Assembly: GCF_001571225.1 (NCBI RefSeq)
Contig: NZ_BCTJ01000006.1
Span: forward strand, 1-64,000
Source of the DNA: Hydrogenophaga palleronii NBRC 102513
GTDB lineage: Bacteria; Pseudomonadota; Gammaproteobacteria; Burkholderiales; Burkholderiaceae_C
Direction: 5' to 3'
DNA: 64,000 bases
Shown here: piece after piece, positions 38,262 through 47,722 of the stretch
How the letters are laid out: each line of letters opens with the position of its first letter
How positions within the stretch are numbered: the first letter of the stretch is position 1
Made by a program: the position numbers and the translations under genes
Notes under the pieces: generated by a model
The model's database searches: none
Told to the model about the DNA's origin: nothing
The model's input: only the letters and a program-made list of their open reading frames with translations

Positions 38262-38957
38262 TCAGCAGCCGAGCTGATCGGCCAGGTGCAGAAAATCGCG
38301 CGCGTGCCAGCTGTTGGCCGGATCGACTGACACGTCCTTGGGCCGCGTGACGCCAAACTCCAGCGGACGCTCCACGTAGGCCGTGGCCAGGCCGCAGGCC
38401 CGCGCCGCGGCCAGGTCGTCCTGGTGCGCCGCCACCAGCATCACCTGCGCGGGCGGCAACCGAAACACCTCGGCCACGCCGAGGTAGGTGCGTGGATCGG
38501 GCTTGTAGGCGCGGAACACCTCGGCCGACAGCACGCAGTCCCAGGGCAGGCCGGCGCGCTTGGCCATGTTCGTCAGCAGGCCGATGTTGCCGTTGGACAG
38601 CGTGCAGAGGGTGTGCCGCGTCTTCAGTCGCGTGAGCCCGGCCACCGTGTCGGGCCAGGGGTCGAGCCGGTGCCAGACGCGGTTGAGGTGTTCGCGCTCG
38701 GCCTCGCTCAGCTGCGCCAGGCCGAAACGCGGCAGCAAATCGTCCAGCACCAGGCGGTGCAGGTCGTCGATCAGCGTCCAGCCGAGTTCACCCGAACGCA
38801 CGCGCTGCATGGCGGGCTGGTAACCGGCGCGCCACGCAGTGGCAAACGCATCGGCATCAACTTGCGGGTAGAGCGCCTGCACCTCGCGCACGATGCTGCC
38901 GTGCCAGTCGACCACGGTGCCGAAGACGTCGAAGGCGAGGACGGGTGTGTTCGACAT
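38262..38957 (-). CDS. haloacid dehalogenase type II (HAD superfamily)
   Basis: 231 residues of the L-2-haloacid dehalogenase class. Nucleophile Asp in AFDVFGTVVDW (residue 10), LSNGN (motif II), KPDPRTY lysine (motif III), and VAAHQDDLAAARACG. Such enzymes cleave C-halogen bonds of short 2-haloacids by an ester intermediate, but many homologues have other substrates. It lies 9 nt after the RidA gene, last in the minus-strand cluster. Confidence 0.9.
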   Translation of the reverse strand: MSNTPVLAFDVFGTVVDWHGSIVREVQALYPQVDADAFATAWRAGYQPAMQRVRSGELGWTLIDDLHRLVLDDLLPRFGLAQLSEAEREHLNRVWHRLDPWPDTVAGLTRLKTRHTLCTLSNGNIGLLTNMAKRAGLPWDCVLSAEVFRAYKPDPRTYLGVAEVFRLPPAQVMLVAAHQDDLAAARACGLATAYVERPLEFGVTRPKDVSVDPANSWHARDFLHLADQLGC

Positions 38958-38966
38958 GCGGATTCC

Positions 38967-39350
38967 TCAGCGCGGTTTGAGCGCGGTGACTTCGATCTCG
39001 ATCTTCATGCGCGGATCGAGCAGGCCGGCACTGATCATCATGGCCGCCGGGCTCGCCCGGCCCAGGTACTTTCGCAGCACCGGCCAGCAGGCTTCGAACA
39101 ACGACGCATCGGGCAACACGTAGTTGACGCGCACCACGTCGTCGAGGCTGGCGCCGGCCTGTTGCAGCGCGGCCTGGATGTTGAGCAGACACTGCTCGGT
39201 CTGCTGCACCACGTCGTCCGAGATTGTCATGGCGCTGTAGTCAAAACCGGTGGTGCCGGAGACGAACACCCAGTCACCTGCAACGACGGCGCGTGAATAA
39301 CCAATCTGTTTTTCGTAGGGTGAGCCGGAGCTGATGTGTTGTCGGTTCAT
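38967..39350 (-). CDS. RidA family enamine/imine deaminase
   Basis: 127 residues, YjgF/YER057c/UK114 fold. GYSRAVVAGDWVFVSGTTG, QCLLNIQAALQQAGASLDDVVRVNYVLPD and a C-terminal IEIEVTALKPR are typical. RidA proteins hydrolyse reactive 2-aminoacrylate and related enamines; this divergent subgroup may act on other imines. Start at MNRQHISSGSPYEK. Next to the HAD gene (9 nt) and 96 nt from egtD. Confidence 0.9.
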   Translation of the reverse strand: MNRQHISSGSPYEKQIGYSRAVVAGDWVFVSGTTGFDYSAMTISDDVVQQTEQCLLNIQAALQQAGASLDDVVRVNYVLPDASLFEACWPVLRKYLGRASPAAMMISAGLLDPRMKIEIEVTALKPR

Positions 39351-39446
39351 GGTGTGGCGGGTGGTGGTTGATGGTCTGTGTGGAGGCCATTGTGCCGCCG
39401 CACCCGCCGGCATGCCGCGAGCGCGCGGTGGTCGTCGTCGTGAGAC

Positions 39447-40448
39447 TTACACCGGTGCCCAGAACACGCTGAACCAGCCGTTGGCATCGGTCCAGTGCCG
39501 GGGTTCACCAAACCCGGCCTCGCGCAGCAGCGCCGCAAAGTCTTCGGGCTGCCACTTGTACGAGTTCTCGGTGTGCAGGCGCTCGCCATCGGCGAACCTG
39601 CGCTCACCCTCCGGCCAGCGCACGGTTTGTGCGCCCGTGGCCTGCAGGTGCATCTCGATGCGCGAGGCATCGGCATTGAACAGCGCCACGTGCTGCCACG
39701 CGGCGGGTGCGAAGTCGGCCTGCAGCAGATGGTTCACGTGCCGCAGCAGGTTGCGGTTGAACGCGGCGGTGACGCCCAGCGCGTCGTCGTAGGCCGGTTC
39801 GAGCACGGTGCGCGCCTTGACGCGGTCCACACCGATCAGCAAGCCACCGCCCGTGCCTCCCGATTCGCACACCGCGTGCGTCTGGCACAGCAGCGCGAGC
39901 GCTTCGTCGGGCTGGAAGTTGCCGATGCTGGAGCCGGGGTAGAACACCACGCGTGGCCGTTGCGCCAGCGCGCGCTCCTGCAGCCAGGTGGCGCTGTCGG
40001 GGCCGAGCGCGAACCGGGTGGAGAAGTCCATGCCCAGGCCGAGCATGGGCAGTTCGGGGTGGCGCTGCTGCAAGGCGGCCAACGTGTCGCGCAGGTAGTC
40101 CACCGAGATGTCCACCGGCACGTAGGCCGACGGTTGCAGCAACGGGAACAGGCGCGCGGCCTTGGCGCAGCTGCCGGCGCCCAGGTCGACCAGCACCGCG
40201 CCTTCGGGCAGATGGCGCGCCATCTCCGCGCCGTGCTGCGCGAACACGGCGGCCTCGGTGCGCGTGGGGTAGTACTCGGGCAGTTCGGTGATGGCATCGA
40301 ACAGGCGCGAGCCAAGTGCGTCGTAAAAGAACTTCGGCGCGATGCGCGCCGGTGTCGCGAGCAGGCCCGCGATCAGTTCGGGCTGCACGGCGTCGGCACG
40401 CGGCCGGTGCAACTGGACGAAAGATGGCGCCTGGTCGATGTATCGCAT
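39447..40448 (-). CDS. egtD: L-histidine N-alpha-methyltransferase EgtD
   Basis: SAM-dependent enzyme of 333 residues that trimethylates histidine to hercynine, the first step to ergothioneine. Family stretches PKFFYDALGSRLFDAITELPEYYPTRTE, DLGAGSCAKAARLF (SAM site), VFYPGSSIGNFQPDEA and LLIGVDRVK. It begins 28 nt downstream of egtB on the same strand. Confidence 0.95.
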   Translation of the reverse strand: MRYIDQAPSFVQLHRPRADAVQPELIAGLLATPARIAPKFFYDALGSRLFDAITELPEYYPTRTEAAVFAQHGAEMARHLPEGAVLVDLGAGSCAKAARLFPLLQPSAYVPVDISVDYLRDTLAALQQRHPELPMLGLGMDFSTRFALGPDSATWLQERALAQRPRVVFYPGSSIGNFQPDEALALLCQTHAVCESGGTGGGLLIGVDRVKARTVLEPAYDDALGVTAAFNRNLLRHVNHLLQADFAPAAWQHVALFNADASRIEMHLQATGAQTVRWPEGERRFADGERLHTENSYKWQPEDFAALLREAGFGEPRHWTDANGWFSVFWAPV

Positions 40449-40476
40449 GGGGTCTCCTCAAGCGCCGTGCGGGGCG

Positions 40477-41805
40477 TCAACTGGCTCTTGCCAGCCGCAG
40501 GCCACTGAACTGCCAGCGTGCGTCGGTCGGAAAGAAATTGCGGTAGCTCGCACGCAGGTGCGGCGCGGGCGTGGCACACGAGCCACCGCGCAGCACGTAC
40601 TGGTTGATCATGAACTTGCCGTTGTACTCACCCACTGCGCCCTCGGCGGGCTGGTAACCCGGGTAGGCGGCGTAGCTGCTGCTGGTCCATTCCCACACGT
40701 CGCCATACATCTGCAGCAGGCCGTCGCCCGCAGCGCGTGCGGGCAAGGGGTGCAGCGCTTCGTTTTCCTGCAGGTTGCCCTGCACCGGCAGCGGGGCGGC
40801 AGCGGCCTCCCATTCGACTTCGGTGGGCAGGCGTGCGCCGGCCCATTCGCGGTGCGTGGCCGAGGCCCAGCGCGCAAACGCGTCGGCCTCGAAGTGGCTG
40901 ATGTGCACCACCGGGGTGTGCGGGTCCAGCGCCACCTCACCGTGCAGCGTGAACACGCTGGGCAGGGCGTTGGCGTCGGCGGGCAGCGTCCAGTACAGCG
41001 GCGCGCGCAGGTTCTGGGCACAGACCCAGTCCCAGCCGGCGGCGAGCCACCAGCGCGGCTCGGTGTAGCCGCCGTCCTGCACGAAGTCCCACCAGTCGCC
41101 GTGGGTGACGAGGCGGTTCATCAGCGCATGGGGTTCGAGCCACTGCCGATGGCGCGGCATTTCGTTGTCGAAGGCGAAGCCATCGCCCGTGTGCCCCACC
41201 TCCACCAGTCCACCGGGTTGCTCGATCCAGCGGGGTGCGTCCGCCGTCACCGGCACCAGGGGCCAGTGGCGGGAGTACGCCGGGCGCAGGGGGTTGATGG
41301 ACAGCAGGTGCTTCACATCGGTGAGCAGCAGCTCCTGGTGCTGCTGCTCGTGGTGCAGGCCGAGCTCGATCAGGCGCAGGGCGTCGGCATGTCCGGTGTG
41401 TTCGATCAGCCGGGCCATGCGCGCGTCCACCTGTTCGCGCCATTGCCAGACGGTGGCGAGATCGGGTCGTGTGAGCAGGCCGCGCTGCGGGCGCGAGAAA
41501 CGCTCGCCCACGCCCTGGTAGTAACTGTTGAACAGCACGCGGAAGGCGGGGTCGAAGGGTTTGAAGCCGGGCTCGAAGCGTTCGAGCACGAAGGTCTCGA
41601 AGAACCAGGTGACGTGCGCGAGGTGCCATTTCACCGGGCTCGCATCGGGCATGGACTGGGCCTGGCAGTCCTCGGGCGAGAGCGGTTCGGCCAGCGCGCG
41701 GCTGCGTTCGCGCACCGCCGTGTAGCGGCGCGCCAGCCCCGCGCGGTGTTGCCATGTGTCTGATGAGGAACGCTGTGCGGCAACCGGCGGGGACGTGGGG
41801 TTCAT
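40477..41805 (-). CDS. egtB: hercynine oxygenase EgtB
   Basis: Non-heme iron sulfoxide synthase of 442 residues that joins a thiol to hercynine. The DinB-like N-terminal half carries the iron ligands in KWHLAHVTWFFET (near 61) and HEQQHQE (His152, His156); the C-terminal half is an FGE/sulfatase-modifying fold ending GLRLAR. No egtA, egtC or egtE is adjacent, so thiol donor and final lyase are encoded elsewhere or replaced. The sugar dehydrogenase gene ends 4 nt before its ATG. Confidence 0.95.
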   Translation of the reverse strand: MNPTSPPVAAQRSSSDTWQHRAGLARRYTAVRERSRALAEPLSPEDCQAQSMPDASPVKWHLAHVTWFFETFVLERFEPGFKPFDPAFRVLFNSYYQGVGERFSRPQRGLLTRPDLATVWQWREQVDARMARLIEHTGHADALRLIELGLHHEQQHQELLLTDVKHLLSINPLRPAYSRHWPLVPVTADAPRWIEQPGGLVEVGHTGDGFAFDNEMPRHRQWLEPHALMNRLVTHGDWWDFVQDGGYTEPRWWLAAGWDWVCAQNLRAPLYWTLPADANALPSVFTLHGEVALDPHTPVVHISHFEADAFARWASATHREWAGARLPTEVEWEAAAAPLPVQGNLQENEALHPLPARAAGDGLLQMYGDVWEWTSSSYAAYPGYQPAEGAVGEYNGKFMINQYVLRGGSCATPAPHLRASYRNFFPTDARWQFSGLRLARAS

Positions 41806-41809
41806 GGTG

Positions 41810-42949
41810 TCAGCTTTCGGGCTTGAGCCGCAGCAGCTGGCCTTCGCGGTCGTCGGTCAGCAGGTAGATGAAACCGTCCGGACCTTCGCGCACGTCGCGC
41901 ACGCGCTGCGCCAGATCGGGCAACAGCTTCTCTTCGCGCACCACGCGGTCGCCGTCGAACACCAGTCGCACCAGGTAACGGAACTTGAGCGACCCCACCA
42001 GCAGATTGCCCTGCCAGTCGGCGCCGTATTGGGTGCCTTTCACGAAGGCCATGCCCGAGGGCGCGATGGAGGGCTTCCAGTACACCAGCGGCTGCTCCAT
42101 GCCCTCCTGGCTGGTGATCCCCGCGCCGATCGCACCGCCGCCATAGTTCTCGCCGTAGGTGATGACGGGCCAGCCGTAGTTCTTGCCGGCGTCGGTGCGG
42201 TTGAGCTCGTCACCGCCCTGCGGGCCGTGTTCGATGGTCCAGAGCCGGCCACCCGGGCCGATGGTGGCGCCCTGCACATTGCGGTGGCCGTAGCTCCAGA
42301 TCTCGGACAGGGCGCCGCTGCGCCGCACGAAGGGGTTGTCGGGGTGGGCACTGCCGTCGGTGCGCACGCGCACCACCTTGCCGTGGTGGTTGTCCAGGGT
42401 CTGGGCGTCGTTCATGCGCTGGAAGCGGTCGCCCAGCGCCAGGAACAGGCTGCCGTCCTCGGCCTGCGCAATGCGGCAACCAAAGTGCAGCCGACTGCTG
42501 ATCTTGGGCTGCTGACTGAAGATGACCTTCACGTTCTCCAGCGAGCGCGCATCGGCCGACAGCCGCGCCGAGGCCAGCGCGGTGGAGTTGCGCATGCCGC
42601 CGCTGCCCGGCTCGGCGTAACAGAAGTGCACGGTGCGGTTGCGCGCGAAGTCGCGGTCGGTCACCAGGTCGAGCAAGCCGCCCTGCCCGACCGCGTCCAC
42701 CGGTGGCACCCCGGCCAGCGGATCGCCCACGCGGCCGTCGGCACCGATCACGCGCATGCGGCCCGGCCGCTCGGTCACCAGCATGCGGCCGTCGCCGATG
42801 AAGGCCACTGCCCAGGGGTTGTGCAGGCCTTTGGCGACCACCTCGGTGGTCGGGCCGGCGGCCTGTGCCGTGGCAGCGAACAGCGGTGCGGCCAGCAACA
42901 GGCACAAGGGAATGATCGGACGGTGTGCAGAGGTCATGTGGCGTGGCAT
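41810..42949 (-). CDS. PQQ-dependent aldose sugar dehydrogenase family protein
   Basis: 379 residues with a signal peptide (AAPLFAATAQA-A). Six-bladed beta-propeller of the soluble glucose/aldose dehydrogenase class (YliI/Asd): GLHNPWAVAFIGDGRMLVTERPGRM, GLLDLVTDRDFARN, YGHRNVQGATIG, HGPQGGDELNR and NYGWPVITYGENYGG. These enzymes oxidise aldoses in the periplasm with PQQ. No PQQ synthesis genes are nearby. A start at 42937 is an alternative. Its stop lies 4 nt from egtB, so the two are probably one transcript. Confidence 0.9.
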   Translation of the reverse strand: MPRHMTSAHRPIIPLCLLLAAPLFAATAQAAGPTTEVVAKGLHNPWAVAFIGDGRMLVTERPGRMRVIGADGRVGDPLAGVPPVDAVGQGGLLDLVTDRDFARNRTVHFCYAEPGSGGMRNSTALASARLSADARSLENVKVIFSQQPKISSRLHFGCRIAQAEDGSLFLALGDRFQRMNDAQTLDNHHGKVVRVRTDGSAHPDNPFVRRSGALSEIWSYGHRNVQGATIGPGGRLWTIEHGPQGGDELNRTDAGKNYGWPVITYGENYGGGAIGAGITSQEGMEQPLVYWKPSIAPSGMAFVKGTQYGADWQGNLLVGSLKFRYLVRLVFDGDRVVREEKLLPDLAQRVRDVREGPDGFIYLLTDDREGQLLRLKPES

Positions 42950-43079
42950 GTTGGCTTGCAAAGTCCCTGTTGGTGCGTTCGCGTGCGCCGGGGTTCCCGG
43001 GATCACCGCGCCGCCTCGGCCCCATCCGCTCGCGTGGAACAATCCAGGCGACGACAAACGCATTCTCCACCACACCCCC

Positions 43080-44186
43080 ATGATCCCGAACCGGCCACGC
43101 GACCCTTTGCCGGACAGCTTGCGCGCACTCGCCCTGCTGTCGGTGCTGGTGGTGAACGCCCTGGGCTACGCCGCCGCGCCATGGGGCCCCACGCTGGGCC
43201 AGCGTTCACCCGCCGACGGCGACGCCGCCGCCCTGGTCCAGGGCCTGGTGGCCGCGCTGCTGTACGGCAAGGGCTACCCGATCCTGGCGTTCGTGTTCGG
43301 CATGGCGCTCTGGCTGGCGGCGCACGGGCGCGCCCGCCCCGAGGCGTTGCGGCGCGGCACGCTGCGCCAGCGCCTGCTCGGCCTCGGCGTGCTGCACGGC
43401 GCCCTGCTCTACTTCGGCGACATCTTGACCCTGTACGCGCTGGTCGGGCAGCGGCTGCTGCGCCGCCTGCACGCGCCATGGCGCAGCTTGCGCCGCCAGC
43501 TGTGGTTTGCGCTGGGCTGGGCGGTGCTGGCAAAGCTGGCGCTGGTGGCGGTGGCCCTGCATCTGGCCGACCGGCCACCGAGCGTGGACGCCGCCTCGCT
43601 GTCGTCGGTGCAGACCGGCTGGCAGTTCCTGAAACTGAATGGCGGCGCCTACATCCTGAGCCAGTTCATCGCCATCGTATTGGCGGCACCGCTGCTCTAC
43701 CTGTGCATGCTCGCCGGTGTGGCAGCGGCGCGGCTGCGGCTGCTGAGCCACCGCCGCTGGCGGCCGATGCTGCAACGCGGCCTGCTGCGCGCGGGTGTGC
43801 CCCTGCTCCTGGTGTCGCTGGCGTACGGCTGGGGCTGCGCCATGAGCGACCCGTCGGGTGTGCTGTACGCGCGCCTGGAAGCCGTCGGCTACCTGGTGGA
43901 CACGCCACTGGCGGCCGCCTACATCGCCGCGCTGGCGCTGCTGTCCTCGGGTGGCCGCGCCGCCTGGTGCCGCTGGGTCGAACCGCTCGGGCAACGCACA
44001 CTGACGCTCTACGTGGGCCACAGCCTGCCCTGCCTGTTGCTGTTCTCGGGCCTGGGCTGGGCCCTGAAAGCCACCACCGTGCAGATGCTGCTGTTCAGTC
44101 TGGGCCTGTGGCTGCTGGCGCTGGCAGCGGCCGCGCTCAGCGGAAAAAAGCGCTGGCCGTTGGAGGCCTGGATGGCGCGCCGTTGA
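43080..44186 (+). CDS. DUF418 family membrane protein
   Basis: 368 residues with about ten hydrophobic segments. N-terminal DSLRALALLSVLVVNALGY resembles the acyltransferase-like start of DUF418 proteins, and the C-terminal EPLGQRTLTLYVGHSLPCLLLF is the DUF418 signature. Function unproven; some relatives are linked to transport or acylation. Divergent from the sugar dehydrogenase gene, convergent with a glycosyltransferase. Confidence 0.88.
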   Translation: MIPNRPRDPLPDSLRALALLSVLVVNALGYAAAPWGPTLGQRSPADGDAAALVQGLVAALLYGKGYPILAFVFGMALWLAAHGRARPEALRRGTLRQRLLGLGVLHGALLYFGDILTLYALVGQRLLRRLHAPWRSLRRQLWFALGWAVLAKLALVAVALHLADRPPSVDAASLSSVQTGWQFLKLNGGAYILSQFIAIVLAAPLLYLCMLAGVAAARLRLLSHRRWRPMLQRGLLRAGVPLLLVSLAYGWGCAMSDPSGVLYARLEAVGYLVDTPLAAAYIAALALLSSGGRAAWCRWVEPLGQRTLTLYVGHSLPCLLLFSGLGWALKATTVQMLLFSLGLWLLALAAAALSGKKRWPLEAWMARR

Positions 44187-44237
44187 CGGGGTGCGGGGCC
44201 TGTCGAAAGAAGTCAGCGCGGCCGGCGGCCGCGGCCG

Positions 44238-45446
44238 TCAAGCGCCGTGGGCCGCAGGCGCCGGCGTGCTGTCCAGCAGCGCGGCCATGTGGTCGAGGCG
44301 CCGCCGGTACTCGTGCTCGAAGGTGCGCTCCCTGGCAAAGTCCAGGGCCACCCGGGCCATCTCGGCCACCTGCTTCGGGTCGCGGCTGAGCCGCTGGATC
44401 ACCGCGGCCAGGGCGGCCGAATCGTTCATCGGCACGCTCACCCCCGCGGCACAACGCTGCATCAGGCCTTCAAAAGCCTCGTTGGCGTAGCCCACGATGG
44501 GCACGCCGCAAGCCATGGTTTCCAGGTAGGTGCACGATGGATCGCCCTGGCGGTGGCAGCACACGAACAGGTCCACCTGGTCGCGTACCGTGGGCATCAG
44601 CTCGGACGCGAAGTCCAGCACACCACCCATTCGCACGAGGCCGCCGAGCTGGTGCCGCTGGATGGCGGCCTCCATCTCGGGAACGAGTGGCCCGTCACCA
44701 TAGATGTCCAGCGTGAAGGGCACATGCAGGTCTTTCAGGGCCAGCGCCACTTTGATGAGGTGATCGGCGCCCTTCATGGCATTCAGGCGGCCCGAAAACG
44801 CCAGGCGCATCGGCGAGTCGACAGACCAGGGCTCGGTGCGCTGCGCCACCCTGGGCGCGGCGGGCAGCATCTCTGCAGACACACGGCTGTCGAAGTACAG
44901 CAGCGCACGCGGGTTGAGTTCTTTGTAGATGTCGTACACCGGTGTGCCATTGCAATGCACCGCCGCAGATGCCTTGATCGCGGCAACATTGGCGCGCTCC
45001 TGGCGCCAGGCCCAGATTTTCCGGCGCCAGGCCACCAGGGGATTAAGGCCATCGGCATCGATGATCTGCCAGCGCGTGCGCAAGGTGTACTCGGACGCCA
45101 TCACATACTGGACACCCAGGGATGCGCACAGGGCCGGCATGTGGTTGAGGCGGTGGTCGGTACCACCGTACACCACGGCCGCGCGGGCGATGGCGCGACG
45201 AGCTTCTTCGCTGTCGTAGCTCGCCACCGTGACCTCGAATGGCAGCTCGCTCGGCTTCAGCCAGAGGTCGTCCAGGTTGCCGGAATGGCCGCTCTCGTCC
45301 TTCTCGGTGAGCAAGGCCACGGGGCCATCCCACTGGTCGACATTCATCTGCATGCCGGTGACAAACTTTTCGGTCAGCCGGATCCTGCCATCAGACGACA
45401 CGCCTGCATTCAGACTGGGCGCGATCAACAAGGTCTTGCTTTTCAT
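44238..45446 (-). CDS. glycosyltransferase family 4 protein
   Basis: 402 residues with the GT-B fold. C-terminal donor-binding half: AFSGRLNAMKGADHLIKVA, DIYGDGPLVPEMEAAI, VDLFVCCHRQGDPSCTYLETMACGVPIVGYANEAFEG with the EX7E-type pattern. The N-terminal half (LLIAPSLNAGVSSDGRIRLTEKF) is less conserved. It stands alone, not in a polysaccharide cluster; acceptor and sugar unknown. The next gene is a divergent aldose 1-epimerase. Confidence 0.88.
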   Translation of the reverse strand: MKSKTLLIAPSLNAGVSSDGRIRLTEKFVTGMQMNVDQWDGPVALLTEKDESGHSGNLDDLWLKPSELPFEVTVASYDSEEARRAIARAAVVYGGTDHRLNHMPALCASLGVQYVMASEYTLRTRWQIIDADGLNPLVAWRRKIWAWRQERANVAAIKASAAVHCNGTPVYDIYKELNPRALLYFDSRVSAEMLPAAPRVAQRTEPWSVDSPMRLAFSGRLNAMKGADHLIKVALALKDLHVPFTLDIYGDGPLVPEMEAAIQRHQLGGLVRMGGVLDFASELMPTVRDQVDLFVCCHRQGDPSCTYLETMACGVPIVGYANEAFEGLMQRCAAGVSVPMNDSAALAAVIQRLSRDPKQVAEMARVALDFARERTFEHEYRRRLDHMAALLDSTPAPAAHGA

Positions 45447-45594
45447 GATGTGTGCGTGAATCAACCATTCGAACTGGCCGTGCCGAAGTGTATCGACTGG
45501 CCTTGTACGCGGGTGCGAGAAAAGTCGCAATCGCCCGCAAAGGCCAAGGCTGCCCCCAGGCAGGAGCCGGCCCGAACGCGTCAACAATAGCGCC

Positions 45595-46659
45595 ATGACC
45601 ATCCACACGTTTCCCCACCTGCTCGACCCGGCCCGCTTCGAAGGCGAGGTGGAGGGCCGCCCCACCGCCCTGTACATGCTGCGCAATGCGCGCGGCATGG
45701 TGGTGGCCGTCACCAACCTGGGCGCCAAGGTGCTGCAGATCGTGGTGCCCGACCGCGACGGCACGTTCGACGACGTGGCGCTGGGTTACGACCGGCTGGC
45801 CAATGTGATCACCGGCTCACCGTCCATGGGCGCCTTCGTCGGCCGTTACGCCGGGCGCATCGGCGGCGCGCGCTTCACCTTGAACGGGCACGAACACCGG
45901 CTCACGCCCAACGCCGGCGCACATTGCACGCACGGTGGCCCGCGGGGTGCCCGCCACCGCGCCTTCGAGGCCACGCAGACGAATGCCCACACGCTGCAGC
46001 TGCGCCACCGTTTCCTGAGTGCCGAAGACCAGTTCCCCGGCACGCTGGATCTGGCCCTGACCTACCGCCTGACCGAAGACAACGCCCTGGTGATCGAACA
46101 CGAAGCGATCGCGCTCGACGAACCCGGCCCTGCCAGCTTCACCAGCCACATCTACTTCAACCTCGACGGCGTGCGCCAGGGCCAGCGCATCGACAGCCAT
46201 GTGCTGCACGTGCCATCGGCCCACGAGGTGCTGGCCACCGGCGCCGACGACATCGCCACCGGCGAATGCCTGTCGCTCGACGGCCACGCGCACGACCTGC
46301 GCATGCCGCAGCGACTGGGTGCGCTGAGCGACATCGACCGGAGCTACCCGCTGGCCCCACCGCCCACGCCCGGTACGGAGGCGCGGCTCTGCGCCCACCT
46401 GCACAGCCCGGTCAGCGGGCGCACGCTCGATGTGTGGACCACCGAGCCCCTGCTGCAGGTCTACACCGCCGGCCAGCTCGGCGTTGCGCCCAAGGCCGAC
46501 CTGGGCAAGTGGGGCGTGCAGCACCGGCCGCGCTCGGCCGTGTGCCTGGAGCCGCAACACTTCCCCAATGCGCCGAACTGCCCGGCGCTGCCGCAGAACA
46601 ACGTGGCGCCCGGGCGGCCCTACCGGGCGACGACGGTCTACCGGTTCGGCACCGTCTGA
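45595..46659 (+). CDS. galM: aldose 1-epimerase
   Basis: Mutarotase of 354 residues interconverting alpha and beta anomers of hexoses. TNLGAKVLQIVVPDRDG, GRYAGRIGGARFTLNG, HCTHGGPRG and FTSHIYFNLDG hold the catalytic histidines; CLEPQHFPNAPN contains the catalytic Glu. No gal operon partners nearby. Divergent from the glycosyltransferase across 148 bp. Confidence 0.92.
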   Translation: MTIHTFPHLLDPARFEGEVEGRPTALYMLRNARGMVVAVTNLGAKVLQIVVPDRDGTFDDVALGYDRLANVITGSPSMGAFVGRYAGRIGGARFTLNGHEHRLTPNAGAHCTHGGPRGARHRAFEATQTNAHTLQLRHRFLSAEDQFPGTLDLALTYRLTEDNALVIEHEAIALDEPGPASFTSHIYFNLDGVRQGQRIDSHVLHVPSAHEVLATGADDIATGECLSLDGHAHDLRMPQRLGALSDIDRSYPLAPPPTPGTEARLCAHLHSPVSGRTLDVWTTEPLLQVYTAGQLGVAPKADLGKWGVQHRPRSAVCLEPQHFPNAPNCPALPQNNVAPGRPYRATTVYRFGTV

Positions 46660-46674
46660 GCGCCGCAGGCGTCG

Positions 46675-47166
46675 TCAGAAGAGGAAGGGGATGCGGTCCC
46701 GGCGCTGGCACTCAGGCGGCTCGCCGTACCCAGCCGAGCGCACCTTGTGGTCCTGGGTGATTTCCACCTGGAACCAGCGGCAGAACGGGTTGTCGTAACG
46801 GTAACTCCAGACCGAGCCCCGCTCACGCGCCAGCCCTTGCACCTCACCTGGCCGGCCCAGCCTGGCGCGCACCTCGCCCTCGTCCATGCCGGGCAGGATC
46901 TGGACAAAGTTGGCCTCGTCGAGCACCTGTTCCGCCCGGACGGCGCGCCCGGCTCCATCGAGATAGACAAACCAAGTCTGGGTGCCATAGGGCCCACGGG
47001 GAAACTCCAGCCGGGTGCCGCCGTCAACCTGTCGCCGGGTTTCCGGCGGGCCCATGCGGGCAACGATCTGCTCCCCGGTGAGTCCGGTGAGGTCGGCGGG
47101 TGGGGCGTAACCGACGCAGCCGGTCAAAAGCGAAGCACCCATCAGGTGCCACAAGGACAAGCGCAT
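46675..47166 (-). CDS. lipoprotein with two SmpA/BamE-like modules
   Basis: 163 residues; lipobox LLTGC gives a lipidated Cys17. Two similar segments follow: LTGEQIVARMGPPETRR...TWFVYLDGAGRAVRAEQV and GMDEGEVRARLGRPGEVQ...WFQVEITQDHKVRSAGYG, each in the helix-Gly-x-Pro-strand pattern of SmpA/OmlA (BamE) domains. Probably outer-membrane-associated. It is not BamE itself, which has a single domain. Function unknown. Confidence 0.82.
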   Translation of the reverse strand: MRLSLWHLMGASLLTGCVGYAPPADLTGLTGEQIVARMGPPETRRQVDGGTRLEFPRGPYGTQTWFVYLDGAGRAVRAEQVLDEANFVQILPGMDEGEVRARLGRPGEVQGLARERGSVWSYRYDNPFCRWFQVEITQDHKVRSAGYGEPPECQRRDRIPFLF

Positions 47167-47268
47167 GGCGGGCTCCCGGTTCGTGGATGAAGGCGCACCT
47201 CAGGTGCTCAAGTGTGTCGCTCCCGAAACGCCGACGTCTGCGCGCTCTCGCACACAGGGCTGGCCGCC

Positions 47269-47685
47269 TCAATCCCGGCAATAACCTTCGCCGCTGCGCA
47301 CGGTGAGGCAATCCGACTTCGCGGCCAGCCACTTCATGCCGGTGTCGGCGCCGCCAGTGGCGTGCACAGTTTCCGCCACACCGTCGCGCTCGAAAGCGAT
47401 GCGGTCTTCGCCCTGGGCGGTGCCGGCAAAGCTGCGCGGGCCATCCAGATTGCGCACCGTCACTTCGTAGCGGCCAAGGCCACCGGTGATCTTCAGGTAG
47501 GTGCCTTCCGGCCCGTTCCACTGGCCAACCCAGCCATCGGTGATGGGCGCGGCGGCAACGGTGGCGGGCTCTGCCGGTGCCGGTGCGGCCACCGGTGGTG
47601 CCTCGGGCGCCGGTCGCTCCTGGCAGCCCGCGGCGAGCAGCGCCGCCGACAGAACGGCAAGGGAACACAAGGTGGTGCATGTCAT
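47269..47685 (-). CDS. small lipoprotein of unknown function
   Basis: 138 residues; lipobox LAAGC (Cys21) then an Ala/Pro/Glu-rich linker to about residue 47 and a compact beta-rich domain (GWVGQWNGPEGTYLKITGG...YEVTVRNLDG...GTAQGEDRIAFERDG). The WxGxWxGPEGTYLxI pattern recurs in small periplasmic proteins, but I cannot assign a function. Two Cys near the C-terminus (DCLTVRSGEGYC) may form a disulfide. Confidence 0.8.
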   Translation of the reverse strand: MTCTTLCSLAVLSAALLAAGCQERPAPEAPPVAAPAPAEPATVAAAPITDGWVGQWNGPEGTYLKITGGLGRYEVTVRNLDGPRSFAGTAQGEDRIAFERDGVAETVHATGGADTGMKWLAAKSDCLTVRSGEGYCRD

Positions 47686-47722
47686 GGCGTGCGGTCCTTG
47701 AGGCGGGACAACAGAAACGGCT

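Noticed and set aside
44238-46659. Glycosyltransferase and galM as a sugar-metabolism operon
   Set aside because: They are divergently transcribed and the glycosyltransferase has no link to galactose use; shared function is not supported.
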